From positions 620,001-684,000 of the forward strand of contig NZ_LBMH01000003.1 of the NCBI RefSeq assembly GCF_001005305.1: 64,000 nucleotides of DNA, in the 5' to 3' direction. Of the stretch, positions 1-9,270 are shown one piece after another. The stretch's first letter is position 1. Each line of letters begins with the position of its first letter. This DNA is from Kordia zhangzhouensis (GTDB lineage: Bacteria; Bacteroidota; Bacteroidia; Flavobacteriales; Flavobacteriaceae). Position numbers and translations under genes: made by a program. The notes beneath the pieces are model-generated. The model was not told the origin of the DNA, ran no database searches, and saw only the letters and a program-made list of their open reading frames with translations.

Positions 1-294
1 AGAGCAATTACTCCTTTGCAAAATGGCGGATTTGCTATTGTAGGTAGCTCAAAAAGTGATGATACTGATGTAGAAACCAATTATGGGCAAAACGATTTTT
101 GGGTAATTAAAATAGGAAATGATGGCACACTTCTTTGGGAGAAAAATTTTGGAGGTTCACAATTAGATATTGCGTTTGGAGTTACCGAAACAAATAATCA
201 AAAATTAGTTGTAATTGGAAGTACACAAAGTACAAATGGAGATATTGTGCAAAACAAAGGTGTTAAAGACGCGCTACTTATCCAAATAAAATAA
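1..294 (+). CDS. Repeat protein, C-terminal end only
   Basis: The frame is open from the first base, so this is the last ~97 residues of a longer protein. What is visible has two copies of a pattern like GGFAIVGSS....DFWVIKIGNDGTLLWEKNFGGS, typical of secreted beta-propeller proteins of Bacteroidota with repeated 'D-x-W-x-x-K-x-D-x-x-G' blades. It stops 3 bp before the MbnP-like gene, so the two are probably co-transcribed. The true start and any signal peptide lie outside the window. A cell-surface or periplasmic role is inferred from the repeat type only. Confidence 0.65.
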   Translation, partial: RAITPLQNGGFAIVGSSKSDDTDVETNYGQNDFWVIKIGNDGTLLWEKNFGGSQLDIAFGVTETNNQKLVVIGSTQSTNGDIVQNKGVKDALLIQIK

Positions 295-297
295 AAA

Positions 298-1050
298 ATG
301 AAAAGAAATATATATACATTATTAAGTATTTTTTTAATGCTATTATCGTGTAATAACGATGATAGTTCTTTATCAAAATCAACAATGCAAATAACATTTG
401 ACAATCGTATTTCTGCTGAGCAAGATCTTGTATTAGGCACCACAACGTTTGTAAACCAAAACAATGAAAATATAGTGACTAATGAATTGAAATATATTAT
501 TTCGAACATCACATTACGTACCGACAATGGTACTACATTCGAATATCCCAAAGAAAACTCTTATTTTGTCATTAATGAAGCTGACCCAAGTAGTTTGACA
601 ATAAATTTATCTGAAATCCCTGTTGGCAATTATACACATATTTCATTTGGAATTGGTGTAGATCAATCGGAATACCCTTTAAATGGTCTTCTTAATTTTA
701 TCCCAACCGCCCAAGAAGCTCAAATGATCTGGAATTGGGCTGCGGGTTATATTTTTATCAAATTTGAAGGATCTTTTACACCACAAAATGGCACAGAAAG
801 TCCTTTCGTAATTCACGTAGGAAGCCATGGACAAACATTAGATAATTACAAATTCATCACACTTCCACTAGAAAATACGTTAGAGGTTTCTTCTGGAAAT
901 AATGCGACCGTAACTATTCAAACTCATGTTGAAAAAATTCTCGATGCATCAAACTCTATTAAATTATCTGAAACTAACAATATTCAAGTAGACCCTGTAA
1001 ATGCACCCAAAATTGCAACAAACTTTGAAAGTGCATTCCAAGCCAATTAA
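298..1050 (+). CDS. MbnP-like copper-binding-family lipoprotein
   Basis: 250 aa. A lipobox ends at Cys18, followed by NNDD, an acidic stretch that in Bacteroidota often directs lipoproteins to the cell surface. The body is a beta-rich domain with the block IWNWAAGYIFIKFEG (W145, W147, G150, Y151), which I recognise as the hallmark of the MbnP family. In methanotrophs MbnP is a periplasmic copper-binding protein in which a Trp is oxidised to kynurenine by the di-haem enzyme MbnH. A di-haem MauG/MbnH-like protein lies 3.9 kb downstream on the same strand, which fits such a pair. Family assignment is from motif memory; copper binding here is inference. Confidence 0.72.
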   Translation: MKRNIYTLLSIFLMLLSCNNDDSSLSKSTMQITFDNRISAEQDLVLGTTTFVNQNNENIVTNELKYIISNITLRTDNGTTFEYPKENSYFVINEADPSSLTINLSEIPVGNYTHISFGIGVDQSEYPLNGLLNFIPTAQEAQMIWNWAAGYIFIKFEGSFTPQNGTESPFVIHVGSHGQTLDNYKFITLPLENTLEVSSGNNATVTIQTHVEKILDASNSIKLSETNNIQVDPVNAPKIATNFESAFQAN

Positions 1051-1052
1051 AA

Positions 1053-1069
1053 TACTACAAACTGTAGTA
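1053..1069 (+). repeat. Short hairpin after the MbnP-like gene
   Basis: TACTACA (1053-1059) and TGTAGTA (1063-1069) form a 7-bp stem with a 3-base loop just after the stop at 1050. There is no T run behind it, so a terminator function is doubtful. It shares the 68-bp gap with the larger palindrome at 1096-1119. Confidence 0.4.
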
Positions 1070-1095
1070 CTCCAACTATCCCATAATTAGTATTT

Positions 1096-1119
1096 TTAGA
1101 GAAACGTACGTTTCTCTAA
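1096..1119 (+). promoter_or_regulatory. 24-bp perfect palindrome ending on the kinase start codon
   Basis: The half-site TTAGAGAAACGT (1096-1107) is followed directly by its exact reverse complement (1108-1119). The last A of the palindrome is the A of the ATG of the sensor kinase. The position suits a repressor operator or an RNA hairpin hiding the start codon. With no loop bases and no T run it is a poor terminator for the gene upstream. Function is inference. Confidence 0.6.
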
Positions 1120-3893
1120 TGAAAAAAATCATTCTATATAGCGTTTTTTGGTTGAATTGTTTTGTGCTAAATGCTCAATACTGGACCAAACAACATTTTA
1201 ATGTAGAAAATGGCTTGCCTAACAATTACACGTTTGCTGTAACGAAATTTCAAGATGAAATATATGTTGCTACAGATGGAGGTTTGGTTACTTTTGATGG
1301 GACACATTTTAAAATTCAGAATAAAAAAGAAATTCGCTACCCAGTATCACTACTCAATGCTCATGATAGTATACTATATATAGGCTCATGGCTTGATGGA
1401 ATTGTAACTACAAATGGAAATAACATCAAACATATATATCCAGATCGCATCAATAGAATTTTAAAAACAAACAATAAACACCTTGTATACAACACATATC
1501 AACGAGAAGCTCTTTTGCGCATAAAGAACGGACATCAAGTAGATACTATTGTAGACTTACAAAACACAAATCCAAACCGACGCATTGCAATAGATGATAC
1601 ATCCATTTACGTTGCAGAAAAAGAGTTCATTTATGTGTATAATTGGCTAGGAAAAAAACAATACGAATTTCCTCATCAAACTACAGCAACAATTGAAACC
1701 TTATTTGCTATAGATAATCTTTTATTTATTGGAGATCAAAAGGGAAATTTATCTTGGTTTTCTAAAAAAGGGGCAACTAAAAAATTATCCCATCATTTTG
1801 AAAAAATTGCTGCTATAAAAAAAATGATTCCTTACAAAAAACAGCAATTTTTAATACAACTGAATCATCGAGCAGAACAAAATAGTCTCTGCTTGCTAAC
1901 GTTTGACAATGAGTATTCAAAAATAACAGACATCACTCCGATATTAACCATCAACAATGGAATAAGTGATGTTTTTGTAGATAAAGAAACAATATATGTA
2001 GCAAGTTACGGCAATGGACTTTACAAATTATTTCCCTCACTTATCAAGTCCTACCATAAAAATGAACATCAGCTTACTATTCCAAAATTTATATATGAAA
2101 ATGACAAAGGAAATATGATTTTTGCCACTGAAAATATATCATACCTTTTAAAAGAAAATGATTCATTCATTCAACAAAAAAACCCGTATCGTCTCAATGA
2201 CATTTTTCAATTTAATGGTAAACATTATTTTTCTTCTCATGCCAACTTGTACGATAGTCGAGCTGAAAAAATAGCAAACACTCGTATGAATGCTATTTTA
2301 TACGCCTCAAAAAATGATACTATTTTTTATTCTAAATATTGGTTAAGTCGTTATCATAATGGTGAGCGAGAAGATATTCATTGTATTCATTATAAGAAAA
2401 AAGACAAAAAAATAAATACCGGAATCCTATTTGGACAAAATATCTATGTAGGAACACAAAATGGCATCAAACTCTTTCAAAAAAACAATGCCGACGTGTG
2501 GGTTGAAGAGCAAGATTCGCTACTGCAAAACTACTTCAAACAACGTGTAATCCGAAAAATTATATCACAGCAACAAAAATTGATTATTACAACTCCCTAT
2601 GAAATATACTCTTATGATGGTTTACAAATTTCTTCGTTACAATTTACAACAGAAGACATATTCATTAACGATGTTTTTATAGATACACAAAACAGAATTT
2701 ATTGTGGAACGAATAAAGGTTTTTGGGTGCTTACCAACAATTTCAATTATCACTTTACTACGCAAAATGGCTCAAATTCAGATAATATTTATTCATTCTA
2801 TCAAGATTCCAAAGGAATAATTTGGATGATTTCTGGCAACGGCATTATGAAATTCAATCCAAAATTATTAGATGTCACTCTTCCTCCTTCTATGGAAATT
2901 GTCCAAAAAAATATTCATAATGATCATGTTTCCATACAGGTACAAAGTAGAACCCGAAATTTCCCGGAAGCTGTTACAATTCAGTACAATATTAATAATT
3001 CTGAATGGCGTAATTTACCTAGTAAAAACCTAGAATTAAGCAGCTTAAAACCTGGAGATTATAATATTGCTTTTCGAGGAAAACAAATCAATAGCGAATG
3101 GTCTCTTCCTGAAAAAACACAATTTATCATTTATCCAAAATGGTATCAGATTACTGCTATCAAAATTAGTATTTTTAGCACTATTACTCTATTACTATTA
3201 GGTTTTTTGTGGTATCGGTTACGTAGTATCAAACATAGAAATGAAACACTATCTAATGAAATTGAACGACGTATTTTTTTAGAGCACAAAGTGGAAAATC
3301 TTCGTGAAGAAGTGGCGCGTGATTTTCACGACGAAATTGGAAACAAAATCGCTTCTGTTATTGGGCTTTCAAACAACCTAAAACATGCTGAAAAAATTAC
3401 TTCTCCTAAAATTGATAAAATAGCCGATCTTTCCAAAGAAGTATACCACACTGCAAAAGATTTTGTTTGGTCTCTAAATCCTAAAAACAATAACATTGAG
3501 AGCTTGTGCAAGTATTTGAGAGATTATGGAGAAAACTTTTTTGATCTTTTTGACACTATCGATTTTTTATATTTAGAAATTAACATCGCCCCTGTAGAAA
3601 TATCATATGTAAAAAGTAGAAATATCATTTTAGCATATAAAGAAATTTTAGGAAACATCCTAAAACACGCTCACGCAACTAAAGTCGTTTTTAAAGCCTA
3701 TTGGGAAGAACCCATTTTTACAATTCAGATTCAAGACAACGGAAATAGTTTTGACCCTTCAAAAACGTACAACGGGAATGGATTAAAAAACATCCAAAAA
3801 CGAATGGAAACCATACATGCTTCCATGATAATAAACACTTCTAATGGTGTAACCTACACATTTTCCATGAATCTAAAAGACGAAAAAAATTAA
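1119..3893 (+). CDS. Two-component sensor histidine kinase with beta-propeller sensor
   Basis: 924 aa. A cleavable signal peptide (about residues 1-19, ending NAQ) is followed by a periplasmic region of propeller-like repeats (about 25-580; motifs such as 'IYVATDGGLVTFDG' and 'IYCGTNKGFWVL') and a Y_Y_Y-type beta-sandwich (about 600-670). One membrane helix lies at about 678-700. The cytoplasmic part has a HisKA_3-like dimerisation helix with RDFHDEIGN (probable phospho-His737), an N-box near N846 (EILGNILKHAHA) and a G-box NGNGLKNIQ at 885-893. This is the one-membrane-span 'three-Y' kinase layout common in Bacteroidota. The NarL-type regulator begins 12 bp downstream and is the likely partner. 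The signal is unknown; the MbnP/MauG neighbours make a metal or redox cue possible. Confidence 0.88.
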   Translation: MKKIILYSVFWLNCFVLNAQYWTKQHFNVENGLPNNYTFAVTKFQDEIYVATDGGLVTFDGTHFKIQNKKEIRYPVSLLNAHDSILYIGSWLDGIVTTNGNNIKHIYPDRINRILKTNNKHLVYNTYQREALLRIKNGHQVDTIVDLQNTNPNRRIAIDDTSIYVAEKEFIYVYNWLGKKQYEFPHQTTATIETLFAIDNLLFIGDQKGNLSWFSKKGATKKLSHHFEKIAAIKKMIPYKKQQFLIQLNHRAEQNSLCLLTFDNEYSKITDITPILTINNGISDVFVDKETIYVASYGNGLYKLFPSLIKSYHKNEHQLTIPKFIYENDKGNMIFATENISYLLKENDSFIQQKNPYRLNDIFQFNGKHYFSSHANLYDSRAEKIANTRMNAILYASKNDTIFYSKYWLSRYHNGEREDIHCIHYKKKDKKINTGILFGQNIYVGTQNGIKLFQKNNADVWVEEQDSLLQNYFKQRVIRKIISQQQKLIITTPYEIYSYDGLQISSLQFTTEDIFINDVFIDTQNRIYCGTNKGFWVLTNNFNYHFTTQNGSNSDNIYSFYQDSKGIIWMISGNGIMKFNPKLLDVTLPPSMEIVQKNIHNDHVSIQVQSRTRNFPEAVTIQYNINNSEWRNLPSKNLELSSLKPGDYNIAFRGKQINSEWSLPEKTQFIIYPKWYQITAIKISIFSTITLLLLGFLWYRLRSIKHRNETLSNEIERRIFLEHKVENLREEVARDFHDEIGNKIASVIGLSNNLKHAEKITSPKIDKIADLSKEVYHTAKDFVWSLNPKNNNIESLCKYLRDYGENFFDLFDTIDFLYLEINIAPVEISYVKSRNIILAYKEILGNILKHAHATKVVFKAYWEEPIFTIQIQDNGNSFDPSKTYNGNGLKNIQKRMETIHASMIINTSNGVTYTFSMNLKDEKN

Positions 3894-3904
3894 TACAAAA
3901 TTTT

Positions 3905-4534
3905 ATGACTAAAAGATACATCTCTATTATTGAAGATAATGACATTTTCAGAGAAAACTTGACAGCATACATACAACAATTAGATCGCTATTTTTTGCTA
4001 GGTACATATGCTGATTTTGAAACTGCCTTTGACGATTTTTCCTCTGGAAATCACCCTGATATCATTTTAATGGACATCGGATTGCCTGGCAAAAATGGAA
4101 TTGAAGGAACACAGATAATCAAGCAACACTTTCCAAAAACAGAACTTATAATTGTCACTGTTTTTGAAGATAGCAATATGGTATTTGAAGCCTTAAAAGC
4201 AGGCGCATGTGGTTATTTAACCAAAAGTTTAGGGCTCCCTGAATTGACCAAAGCTTTAGAAGATCTTGAAAAAGGAGGTGCTCCCATGAGCAATAAAATT
4301 GCTAAAATGGTCGTCGAGTCTTTTCAATTAAATCATCATGATAACACCTTATCAAAACGAGAAAAAGAAGTGCTTACTTTACTCGCCAAAGGAAAAACAT
4401 ATAGCACTATTGCCGATGAATTATTTGTTTCAAAAACGACAGTGCGTACTCACATTCGCAATATTTATCAAAAATTACATGTAAACTCTAAAGCAGAAGC
4501 TATTCGATTAGCGAACGAAAAAAAAATGATATAA
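3905..4534 (+). CDS. NarL/LuxR-family response regulator
   Basis: 209 aa. The N-terminal receiver domain has acidic pocket residues E10/D11, the phospho-acceptor Asp57 in ILMDIGLPGKNG, and Lys in GYLTKS. The C-terminal LuxR-type helix-turn-helix is LSKREKEVLTLLAKGKTYSTIADEL...TTVRTHIRNIYQKL. It starts 12 bp after the sensor kinase, so the pair is very likely one transcription unit and one phosphorelay. Its targets cannot be read from the sequence; the perfect palindrome at 1096-1119 could be an autoregulatory site, which is inference. Confidence 0.92.
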   Translation: MTKRYISIIEDNDIFRENLTAYIQQLDRYFLLGTYADFETAFDDFSSGNHPDIILMDIGLPGKNGIEGTQIIKQHFPKTELIIVTVFEDSNMVFEALKAGACGYLTKSLGLPELTKALEDLEKGGAPMSNKIAKMVVESFQLNHHDNTLSKREKEVLTLLAKGKTYSTIADELFVSKTTVRTHIRNIYQKLHVNSKAEAIRLANEKKMI

Positions 4535-4537
4535 AAA

Positions 4538-4580
4538 ACTCACAGAGTGCATAAACCTAAAAAAGCGCACATCTGTGAGT
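4538..4580 (-). terminator. Hairpin between convergent genes
   Basis: ACTCACAGAGTGC (4538-4550) pairs with GCAC plus TCTGTGAGT (4567-4580) with one bulged A: a 13-bp stem and 16-base loop. Read on the minus strand the stem is followed by TTTTTTAT, so it best serves as a rho-independent terminator for the small precursor gene on that strand; it may also stop the plus-strand regulator transcript. Confidence 0.65.
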
Positions 4581-4607
4581 TATAACACTATACTACTACC
4601 AAAAAAT

Positions 4608-4802
4608 CTAGCAATACCATGAGTTGCATCCAACACATTCAGTTTGTGTTTTATAAGTTGGACACACACTAAATCTTGACTCTCTACAAGTTGGCCCGCC
4701 AATAGTACTACCAGCTACACCTCCTAAAATTTGGTCTGTTGTCAAATTAGACACTAATTGCTTCTTTAAATTCAATCCTGTTTTAAATTCTTGTTTTTTC
4801 AT
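4608..4802 (-). CDS. Cys-rich precursor peptide with GG leader (RiPP-like)
   Basis: 64 aa from the ATG at 4802 (an in-frame upstream start at 4859 exists, but the MKKQ start matches the other precursors in the window). The leader has the form LNLKKQLVSNLTTDQILGG. The core after GG is about 35 residues with five Cys: PTCRES, SVCP, TECVGC, and a C-terminal WYC. The leader resembles the class I lanthipeptide-type leaders of Bacteroidota. Thr/Ser residues close to Cys would allow (methyl)lanthionine rings, but no dehydratase, cyclase or transporter is in the window. It is isolated on the minus strand between two plus-strand genes. The core shares a TQTE-Cys motif with the peptide at 27730-27936. 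Confidence 0.68.
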   Translation of the reverse strand: MKKQEFKTGLNLKKQLVSNLTTDQILGGVAGSTIGGPTCRESRFSVCPTYKTQTECVGCNSWYC

Positions 4803-4948
4803 AATTTCTATGTTTTTGATATAGTCAAAAGTAATTTCTATAACAGCGCAGCGAATCATTCATTTTGTAGGATTTTTGATTTTAGATAATTGGGAGTAAT
4901 TGCTATTGCTTGTCAAATCAAAAGACATTTAATACTTTAGCAAAAGCT

Positions 4949-6019
4949 ATGAAACTCAATTACTTTACATACATATGTTTGGTGCTTATTTGCATGAGTT
5001 GTAAAAATGAGCCCTATGAAGAAATTCCTTCCTCCCAAGTTGGAGAATTTCAAAATGTCTTGCTTGATTTTACAATTCCTTCCAACTTTCCCCCTTTGAT
5101 GTATGATATAGAAAATAATCCGCCTACTGAAACAGGTTTTGAATTAGGAAGACGTTTATTCTATGAAGGCCGTTTGGCTTCTGACAATGTTGTTGCTTGT
5201 GGTTTTTGTCACATTCAAGAATTTGCCTTTACGCATCACACTCATATTGTAAGTCACGGCGTTGACGGTGCTATTGGCTCTAGAAATGCACAACCGTTAC
5301 ACAACCTCGCATTCAAAAGTGAATTTACCTGGGACGGCGCAGCTGGTCATTTAGACCTACAACCCATTATTCCAATTACTGCCGAAGTTGAAATGAATGA
5401 GACATTTAGTAATATCATTGCAAAATTACAATCACACCCAGATTATCCTACATTATTCCAAGAAGCATTCGAAAATGGAGAAATTAATGCTGAAAACATC
5501 TTAAAAGCGTTATCACAATTCATGATTATGATGGTTTCTTCAAACAGTAAATATGATAAATTTCGTCGCAACGAAGGGAATATTACGCTAACTCCTAATG
5601 AAATGCAAGGCATGGAACTATTCCAACAAAAATGTACTTCCTGTCATGCTGGCGAACTATTTACGGATGGATCATATCGTAATAACGGCTTGGCAATAGA
5701 TTCACAATACAATGATATTGGGCGCGCACGTGTTACAGGTCTTACAGAAGACAACTATAAATTTAAAGTTCCTAATCTGAGAAATATTGAAGTTACATTT
5801 CCATATATGCACGACGGACGTTTTGCTACATTAGAGGACGTTTTAGAACACTACAGAAACGGAATTACAGACTATGACAATCTTGACAATTCTCTTCGTC
5901 AAACCAATGGTGTATTAGGAATACCGATGACAGATGAAGAAAAAGATCGCATTATTGACTTCTTAAAAACACTTACAGATACTGATTTTATCTTTGATCA
6001 ACGATTTTCAGAATTCTAA
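4949..6019 (+). CDS. Di-haem cytochrome c peroxidase, MauG/MbnH-like lipoprotein
   Basis: 356 aa from the ATG at 4949, chosen because it begins a clean lipoprotein signal (MKLNYFTYICLVLICMSCKNE); a longer frame to 4910 lacks one. Two haem-binding motifs are present, CGFCH (C84-H88) and CTSCH (C229-H233), with the family pattern 'F...GRRLFYEGRLASDNVVACGFCH' and a late 'FPYMHDGRFATLEDVLEHY'. Members act in the periplasm as cytochrome c peroxidases (H2O2 reduction) or, like MauG and MbnH, oxidise Trp side chains of a partner protein. The MbnP-like lipoprotein at 298-1050 is the likely partner. Which activity it has cannot be decided from motifs. Confidence 0.88.
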   Translation: MKLNYFTYICLVLICMSCKNEPYEEIPSSQVGEFQNVLLDFTIPSNFPPLMYDIENNPPTETGFELGRRLFYEGRLASDNVVACGFCHIQEFAFTHHTHIVSHGVDGAIGSRNAQPLHNLAFKSEFTWDGAAGHLDLQPIIPITAEVEMNETFSNIIAKLQSHPDYPTLFQEAFENGEINAENILKALSQFMIMMVSSNSKYDKFRRNEGNITLTPNEMQGMELFQQKCTSCHAGELFTDGSYRNNGLAIDSQYNDIGRARVTGLTEDNYKFKVPNLRNIEVTFPYMHDGRFATLEDVLEHYRNGITDYDNLDNSLRQTNGVLGIPMTDEEKDRIIDFLKTLTDTDFIFDQRFSEF

Positions 6020-6167
6020 AATTACTTCTTGATTTTACTCAAAAAATCTCTTTCAATAATTCAAAAATTCCTCTATTTCCTTTCTCTAACAGAACATCAT
6101 CAAAAAATTCTATGAAGCAATTTGTTATATAAATGTTAGGTTTTTTCAATAAAAGCGGCAAATAGCG

Positions 6168-6175
6168 TATCTTTG
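6168..6175 (+). promoter_or_regulatory. Bacteroidota -7 element of the suf operon
   Basis: TATCTTTG matches the TAnnTTTG -7 consensus of Bacteroidota and lies 29 bp before the ATG at 6205, giving a predicted leader of about 20 nt. No good TTG -33 element is seen 17-23 bp upstream, so the upstream half is weak. The 6020-6167 stretch holds no gene. Confidence 0.55.
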
Positions 6176-6204
6176 CCCATTGAAAATTAATGTAGATAAA
6201 AATA

Positions 6205-6534
6205 ATGATAACAGTTTCAGATACAGCCCGTAAAAAAGTAGTCGAACTCATGACAGACGATGGGTTTGATGCGACTACTGACTTTGTTCGCGTTGGCGTG
6301 AAAAGTGGCGGATGTTCCGGACTTTCTTACGACCTTACATTTGACAAAGATCAAAAAGAAGAAGACAAGATTTTTGAAGACAATGGTATACGAATCATCG
6401 TTGACAAAAAAAGCTTTTTATATCTAGTAGGAACCACTTTGGAATATTCTGGAGGATTGAACGGAAAAGGATTTGTATTTAACAATCCAAACGCTCAACG
6501 TACCTGTGGTTGTGGAGAATCGTTTTCTCTTTGA
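6205..6534 (+). CDS. sufA: HesB/IscA-type iron-sulfur carrier SufA
   Basis: 109 aa, the normal length for an A-type carrier. The three conserved Cys are present: C37 in GGCSGLSYDL and C101/C103 in RTCGCGESF near the C terminus. A-type carriers take Fe-S clusters from the SufBCD scaffold and pass them to target apoproteins in the cytoplasm. It is the first gene of the suf operon, 30 bp before sufB. Sequence alone does not separate SufA from IscA or ErpA; the name rests on context. Confidence 0.92.
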   Translation: MITVSDTARKKVVELMTDDGFDATTDFVRVGVKSGGCSGLSYDLTFDKDQKEEDKIFEDNGIRIIVDKKSFLYLVGTTLEYSGGLNGKGFVFNNPNAQRTCGCGESFSL

Positions 6535-6564
6535 AAATTTAAAGATTAAATCATATCGAAAGAA

Positions 6565-8013
6565 ATGAGTAAGTATACGGAAGAAGAATTACAAAAAGAG
6601 CTGGAAACCAAAGAATATGAGTACGGATTTTATACCGATATTGAAAGCGAAACGTTTCCTAAAGGCTTAAATGAAGATATTATCAGAGCTATCTCTAAAA
6701 AGAAAAATGAACCAGAATGGATGACAGAATGGCGAATTGATGCTTTTAAAATTTGGTCTGAAATGGAAGAACCAGAATGGGCTAATGTACATTATGAAAA
6801 ACCTAATTTTCAAAATATTTCCTACTATTCAGCTCCTAAAAAAGCGGACCCAAATAAAACATTGGATGATGTAGATCCTGAATTGTTGGAAATGTATAAA
6901 AAACTTGGAATTTCTATTGATGAGCAAAAAAAGCTTCAAGGAATAGCTATCGATATTGTAGTAGATTCTGTTTCTGTAGCGACAACATTCAAAAAAACAT
7001 TGGCAGAAAAAGGAATCATCTTCTGCCCTATCTCAGAAGCCATTCAAGAGCATCCAGAGTTGGTCAAAAAATATTTAGGGACAGTTGTTCCTAAAAAAGA
7101 TAATTTTTATGCTGCTTTGAACTCAGCTGTTTTTACAGATGGATCATTCTGTTACATTCCGAAAGGCGTTCGTTGCCCTATGGAATTGTCAACATACTTC
7201 CGAATTAACCAAGCAGGAACTGGTCAATTTGAACGCACCCTTGTCATTGCTGATGAAGAAAGTTATGTAAGCTATTTGGAGGGTTGTACTGCGCCATCTC
7301 GTGACGAAAACCAATTGCACGCTGCAGTTGTTGAATTAATTGCCTTGGATGATGCAGAAATCAAGTATTCAACCGTTCAAAACTGGTATCCAGGAAATGC
7401 AGAAGGAAAAGGCGGTGTATACAATTTTGTAACCAAAAGAGGATTGTGCGAAACAAACTCAAAAATTTCGTGGACTCAAGTAGAAACCGGTTCTGCGGTA
7501 ACTTGGAAATATCCTAGTTGTGTATTAAAAGGGAACAATTCTGTAGGAGAATTTTATTCAATTGCTGTTACTAACAATTTTCAACAAGCAGATACAGGAA
7601 CTAAAATGATTCACCTTGGAAAAAACACGAAAAGTACAATCATTTCTAAAGGAATTTCTGCCGGACGATCACAAAATAGTTACCGTGGATTAGTTCAAAT
7701 TGCAGCAAAAGCTGAAAATGCACGTAACTTTTCGCAATGTGATTCGCTTTTAATGGGAAATAAATGTGGTGCTCATACATTTCCTTATATAGAAGCCAAA
7801 AACAAGACTGCTCAAGTAGAACACGAAGCTACAACCAGTAAAATTGGAGAAGATCAAATTTTTTATTGCAACCAACGAGGAATTGACACAGAAAAAGCAA
7901 TTGCCTTGATTGTAAATGGTTTCAGTAAAGACGTATTGAATAAATTACCAATGGAATTTGCTGTTGAAGCTCAAAAGTTATTAGAAATCTCTTTAGAAGG
8001 TTCTGTAGGATAA
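6565..8013 (+). CDS. sufB: SufB, Fe-S cluster assembly scaffold subunit
   Basis: 482 aa, full length for the family. The C-terminal half carries the SufB beta-helix core ([21 protein letters not shown], then '[43 protein letters not shown]'). With SufC and SufD it forms the cytoplasmic scaffold on which Fe-S clusters are built using sulfur delivered by SufS-SufE. It sits between sufA and a small lipoprotein gene in one plus-strand operon. No unusual features. Confidence 0.97.
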   Translation: MSKYTEEELQKELETKEYEYGFYTDIESETFPKGLNEDIIRAISKKKNEPEWMTEWRIDAFKIWSEMEEPEWANVHYEKPNFQNISYYSAPKKADPNKTLDDVDPELLEMYKKLGISIDEQKKLQGIAIDIVVDSVSVATTFKKTLAEKGIIFCPISEAIQEHPELVKKYLGTVVPKKDNFYAALNSAVFTDGSFCYIPKGVRCPMELSTYFRINQAGTGQFERTLVIADEESYVSYLEGCTAPSRDENQLHAAVVELIALDDAEIKYSTVQNWYPGNAEGKGGVYNFVTKRGLCETNSKISWTQVETGSAVTWKYPSCVLKGNNSVGEFYSIAVTNNFQQADTGTKMIHLGKNTKSTIISKGISAGRSQNSYRGLVQIAAKAENARNFSQCDSLLMGNKCGAHTFPYIEAKNKTAQVEHEATTSKIGEDQIFYCNQRGIDTEKAIALIVNGFSKDVLNKLPMEFAVEAQKLLEISLEGSVG

Positions 8014-8034
8014 TCAAATAAAAATCAGCAAAAC

Positions 8035-8478
8035 ATGAAAAAATTTTATTTCGCATGTATACTGAGTCTAAGTATACTAAGTTGTAAAAATGAGGCAAAA
8101 TCTACATCAAACGAAATACACGAAACAGAAACGACAGCAAATACATCAAATTATACGGCAACAAAAACTGTAAACAATGAGTTTGAAACATTTGCGGGTA
8201 TGTTTTTGTATTTGGAGAGCGATAATGCTGCAGTATTACAAACAGGAAGTAAAATGTATGGTGTTGTGGTTAACAATCAAATGAAAGCGTTGAACGAGCA
8301 ATGCAAAGTTTATAAAAATAAAGAGTACGATATGGTTCCTGTAGTGGTGAGAGGTGTTAAAAAACCTAATCCAGTAGAGAATGCTTGGAAAGAAATCATA
8401 GAGATTAAACAAATTATTTCAGTTCAAAAACCCAAGCTTGATGACGATGGAACCATTATCATCAAAAACAATCAATAA
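8035..8478 (+). CDS. Small lipoprotein inside the suf operon, unknown function
   Basis: 147 aa. Lipobox ends at Cys17 (SILSCKNEA), followed by a Thr/Glu-rich linker (about 22-50) and a compact ~90-residue domain with 'FAGMFLYLESDNAAVLQTGSKMYGVVV' and 'MVPVVVRGVKKPNPVE'. The latter looks like a small beta-barrel, but I do not recognise a family. It lies 21 bp after sufB and 30 bp before sufC on the same strand, so it is co-transcribed with cytoplasmic Fe-S assembly genes although it is itself exported. That is an odd pairing with no obvious functional link. Confidence 0.82.
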   Translation: MKKFYFACILSLSILSCKNEAKSTSNEIHETETTANTSNYTATKTVNNEFETFAGMFLYLESDNAAVLQTGSKMYGVVVNNQMKALNEQCKVYKNKEYDMVPVVVRGVKKPNPVENAWKEIIEIKQIISVQKPKLDDDGTIIIKNNQ

Positions 8479-8508
8479 TATTCGATTCAAAAAAACATAT
8501 AGTTTACC

Positions 8509-9261
8509 ATGTTACAAATAAAAAATTTACACGCAGGTATTGAAGATAAAGGCATTCTTAAAGGAATTGACCTAGAAGTGAAAGCAGGAGAAGTACATGC
8601 CATCATGGGACCAAATGGTTCTGGAAAAAGTACCTTATCTTCTGTGATTGCAGGAAAAGAGGAATATGAAGTAACTGAAGGAGAAATTTTCTTAAATGGC
8701 GAAAACATTGACGAATTAGGCCCTGAAGAACGTGCACATGCAGGTGTATTTTTATCTTTTCAGTATCCAGTAGAAATTCCTGGTGTAAGCGTAACAAACT
8801 TTGTAAAAACAGCAATCAACGAAACACGTAAAGCAAAGGGCTTAGAAGAAATGCCTGCAAGTGAAATGCTAAAAAAAATCCGTGAAAAAGCTGAGTTGCT
8901 AGAAATAGATCGTAAATTTTTATCTCGTTCTTTGAATGAAGGATTTTCTGGAGGAGAAAAGAAACGAAATGAAATCTTTCAAATGGCAATGTTAGAACCA
9001 AAGTTGGCAATCTTAGATGAAACTGATTCTGGACTTGATATTGATGCTCTTCGCATTGTTGCAAATGGAGTAAATAAATTGCGTAATAAAGACAATGCTG
9101 TGATTGTAATCACACACTACCAACGTTTGTTAGATTATATTGTTCCTGATTTTGTGCACGTTTTACACAACGGAAAAATAGTTAAGTCAGGCACTAAAGA
9201 ATTGGCTTTAGAATTGGAAGAAAAAGGATACGATTGGATTAAGCAAGAAGCAACGATTTAA
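8509..9261 (+). CDS. sufC: SufC, ATPase of the SufBCD complex
   Basis: 250 aa ABC-type ATPase. Walker [10 protein letters not shown], a signature region [13 protein letters not shown], Walker [17 protein letters not shown] and the switch His in VITHYQR are all present. SufC is a soluble ABC-fold ATPase, not a transporter, that drives conformational change in SufB-SufD during cluster assembly. It lies 9 bp before sufD. Confidence 0.97.
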   Translation: MLQIKNLHAGIEDKGILKGIDLEVKAGEVHAIMGPNGSGKSTLSSVIAGKEEYEVTEGEIFLNGENIDELGPEERAHAGVFLSFQYPVEIPGVSVTNFVKTAINETRKAKGLEEMPASEMLKKIREKAELLEIDRKFLSRSLNEGFSGGEKKRNEIFQMAMLEPKLAILDETDSGLDIDALRIVANGVNKLRNKDNAVIVITHYQRLLDYIVPDFVHVLHNGKIVKSGTKELALELEEKGYDWIKQEATI

Positions 9262-9270
9262 AAAAAACAC

